This document shows, in pieces, positions 4,635 through 5,637 of a stretch of 5,637 nt of DNA. A model generated the notes under the pieces. That model searched no databases. It was not told the origin of the DNA and saw nothing but the letters and a program-made list of their open reading frames with translations. The stretch's first letter is position 1, and every line of letters starts with the position of its first letter. Source of the DNA: JAXHTH01 sp034211115. Lineage in GTDB: Bacteria > Planctomycetota > Phycisphaerae > Phycisphaerales > SM1A02. The DNA is taken from positions 1-5,637 of the forward strand of contig JAXHTH010000183.1 in the NCBI GenBank assembly GCA_034211115.1. Direction: 5' to 3'. The translations under genes and the position numbers were made by a program.

Positions 4635-5637
4635 ATGTCATATCGGCTCGGGTTGATCGGCGCAGGAACGATCGGCAAGCTGCACGCGGAGTCGGCGGCG
4701 CGGGCCGGCGTCGAGGTCGCCGGCTTCTGCGACACCGAGCCGCAACGGTTGAAGGAGATGGCCGCGCAGTATCCCGAGGCGATGGTGACCTCGTCGTTCC
4801 AGGAGCTGCTCGAGGCCGATGACATCGAGGCCGTCGTCGTCGGCGTGCCCAACAGCCTGCACAAGGAATGCGCCATCGCCGCGATGGAGGCGGGCAAGGA
4901 CGTCCTGCTCGAAAAGCCGATGGCCATGAACGCCGCCGAGTGCGATGAGATCATCGACGCGATGAAGCGCACCGGGCGCCTCGTCCAGCTCGGGTTCGTC
5001 TGCCGCTGCGCGCCGACGACGCGGGCGCTGATGGAGTTCATCGCCGCAGGCCGGCTGGGGCGGATCTATCACGCGCGCGCAGCATGGGTGCGGCGGCGCG
5101 GCATCCCGGGGCTCGGGCGATGGTTCACCACGAAGTCCGAGGCCGGGGGCGGCGTGCTCATCGATCTCGGCGTGCACATGATCGATCTCATCATGCACCT
5201 CGCCGGCCGGCCGAAGGCGCTGCGCGCCGGCGGCTCGTGCACGAGCACGTTCGGCGCGCCGATCGACAAGTATGTGTACACCGAGATGTTCGCCGGCCCG
5301 CCCAACCCCAAAGGAAAGTTCGATGTCGAGGATGCCGCGATGGGGATGATCCGCTTCGACGACGGGCTGACGATGGAACTGGCGTTGTCATGGGCGGCCA
5401 ACGTCCCCGAACACCTGCTTACCAGCGGCATCACCCTCCTGGGCGAAAAAGGCGGGTGCTTCTATGACATCTGGACCGACAGGTTCGTCATCGCCACCGA
5501 GCAGGACGGCCACCTGGTGGATATAAGTCCCCATCTTGGAGTAGGCATCTCATCAGGCGGAAAATCAGATAAATCAAAATTATCCTGCTTACCGAATTCC
5601 ATGACAAAAGTGGCAGCTCGTGCGACTTGGACATCAG
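4635..5637 (+). CDS. Gfo/Idh/MocA family NAD(P)-dependent oxidoreductase, C-terminus missing
   Basis: The frame starts at ATG 4635 and is still open at the window edge (334 codons). Residues 1-120 form the Rossmann domain: GLIGAGTIGKLHA (6-18) is the nucleotide-binding loop, D33 ends the second strand, VGVPNSLH (69-76) and E93-K94-P95 are the classic family signature, with K94 the usual catalytic lysine. The C-terminal domain has GGGVLIDLGVHMIDL, giving the D177-x3-H181-x2-D184 pattern used for substrate binding and catalysis. Such enzymes oxidise or reduce sugars, inositols and related polyols in the cytoplasm; the exact substrate cannot be read. Up to about residue 295-300 it looks normal. 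From about 5520 codon use turns to A/T-ending codons (ATA, AGT, CTT, GTA, TTA, AAA) and the expected last 40-70 residues are replaced by a Ser/Lys-rich stretch. The genuine gene therefore probably ends at a junction near 5520-5540, and only residues 1 to about 296 should be trusted. Confidence 0.88.
   Translation, partial: MSYRLGLIGAGTIGKLHAESAARAGVEVAGFCDTEPQRLKEMAAQYPEAMVTSSFQELLEADDIEAVVVGVPNSLHKECAIAAMEAGKDVLLEKPMAMNAAECDEIIDAMKRTGRLVQLGFVCRCAPTTRALMEFIAAGRLGRIYHARAAWVRRRGIPGLGRWFTTKSEAGGGVLIDLGVHMIDLIMHLAGRPKALRAGGSCTSTFGAPIDKYVYTEMFAGPPNPKGKFDVEDAAMGMIRFDDGLTMELALSWAANVPEHLLTSGITLLGEKGGCFYDIWTDRFVIATEQDGHLVDISPHLGVGISSGGKSDKSKLSCLPNSMTKVAARATWTS
5521..5635 (-). CDS. Possible internal fragment of an unidentified protein on the foreign segment
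   Basis: On the minus strand the frame beginning at 5635 is open through the AT-rich segment. Its translation includes FVMEFGKQDNFDLSD and then FPPDEMPTPRWGLI, with a natural mix of acidic, aromatic and proline residues. It looks more like a real protein than the Ser/Lys-rich reading on the plus strand. I do not recognise the family. The frame runs on past the junction into the reverse strand of the oxidoreductase gene and meets a TAG there, as expected if two unrelated sequences were joined. Neither a start codon nor a natural end is present. Confidence 0.35.
5521..5637. other. AT-rich segment of foreign origin joined to the oxidoreductase gene
   Basis: GC content is about 44% over 5541-5637 (43 of 97 bases), against 62% in the preceding 60 bases and higher still elsewhere. 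The change is abrupt and coincides with the loss of Gfo/Idh/MocA-like sequence. No inverted repeat or target duplication is visible at the join. It may be an assembly chimera at a contig end or the start of an inserted element; the sequence alone cannot decide. Confidence 0.6.

Noticed and set aside
4495..4641. N-terminal extension of the DadA-like protein to an upstream ATG at 4641
   Set aside because: The 49 extra residues lack signal-peptide or family features, would overlap the divergent gene, and come before a proper ribosome binding site and start at 4494.
3361..4656. A 431-codon plus-strand frame opposite the DadA-like gene
   Set aside because: It is a compositional shadow of the flavoenzyme, with no recognisable domain, and it overlaps the start of the Gfo/Idh/MocA gene.
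4142..5198. Minus-strand frames of 299 and 186 codons across the start of the Gfo/Idh/MocA gene
   Set aside because: They are antisense to a gene with clear family motifs and a strong ribosome binding site; their products have no family character.
5594..5599. EcoRI site GAATTC as a sign of cloning-vector sequence at the right end
   Set aside because: One 6-bp site in AT-rich DNA is unremarkable, and nothing around it resembles a polylinker or vector I recognise.

Overview
The window comes from a high-GC bacterium (mostly well above 60% GC, with G/C strongly preferred at third codon positions) and reads like a metagenomic or draft-assembly contig. Both edges look like assembly break points. 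A large DUF2339 protein, a DadA-like flavoenzyme, a Gfo/Idh/MocA oxidoreductase and a purine-rich 'GAACACGGAG'-type repeat would suit Planctomycetota, Armatimonadota, Hydrogenedentota or similar environmental lineages. No marker gene is present, so the phylum is a guess.

Layout. Positions 1-121 are the right end of an insertion sequence of the IS4 family, IS50/Tn5 group: the last 33 codons of a transposase, then at once a 19-bp terminal inverted repeat. Positions 122-258 are a short convergent spacer with small repeats. Positions 259-3057 (minus) encode a 932-residue polytopic membrane protein of the DUF2339 family, whose C-terminus runs into a degenerate purine-rich repeat. Positions 3058-3246 are a spacer with a GC-rich hairpin and an AT-rich patch that may hold a promoter. 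Positions 3247-4494 (minus) encode a 415-residue FAD-dependent D-amino-acid dehydrogenase-like enzyme. Positions 4495-4634 are a divergent promoter region with a palindrome framed by direct repeats. From 4635 to the window edge (plus) runs a Gfo/Idh/MocA oxidoreductase that lacks its C-terminus.

At about 5520 the composition falls to roughly 44% GC and codon use flips to A/T-ending codons. From there the Gfo/Idh/MocA frame no longer looks like that family, while the opposite strand carries a plausible protein fragment. This is best read as a junction with foreign DNA, either an assembly chimera or a real insertion.

How the genes relate: the flavoenzyme and the NAD(P)-dependent oxidoreductase are divergent and may share control signals, but no common substrate can be deduced. 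The DUF2339 gene lies downstream of the flavoenzyme on the same strand, 189 bp away, and probably has its own promoter. I found no RNA gene, CRISPR array or clearly undescribed multi-gene system. The most informative signals are the IS end on the left and the junction on the right.
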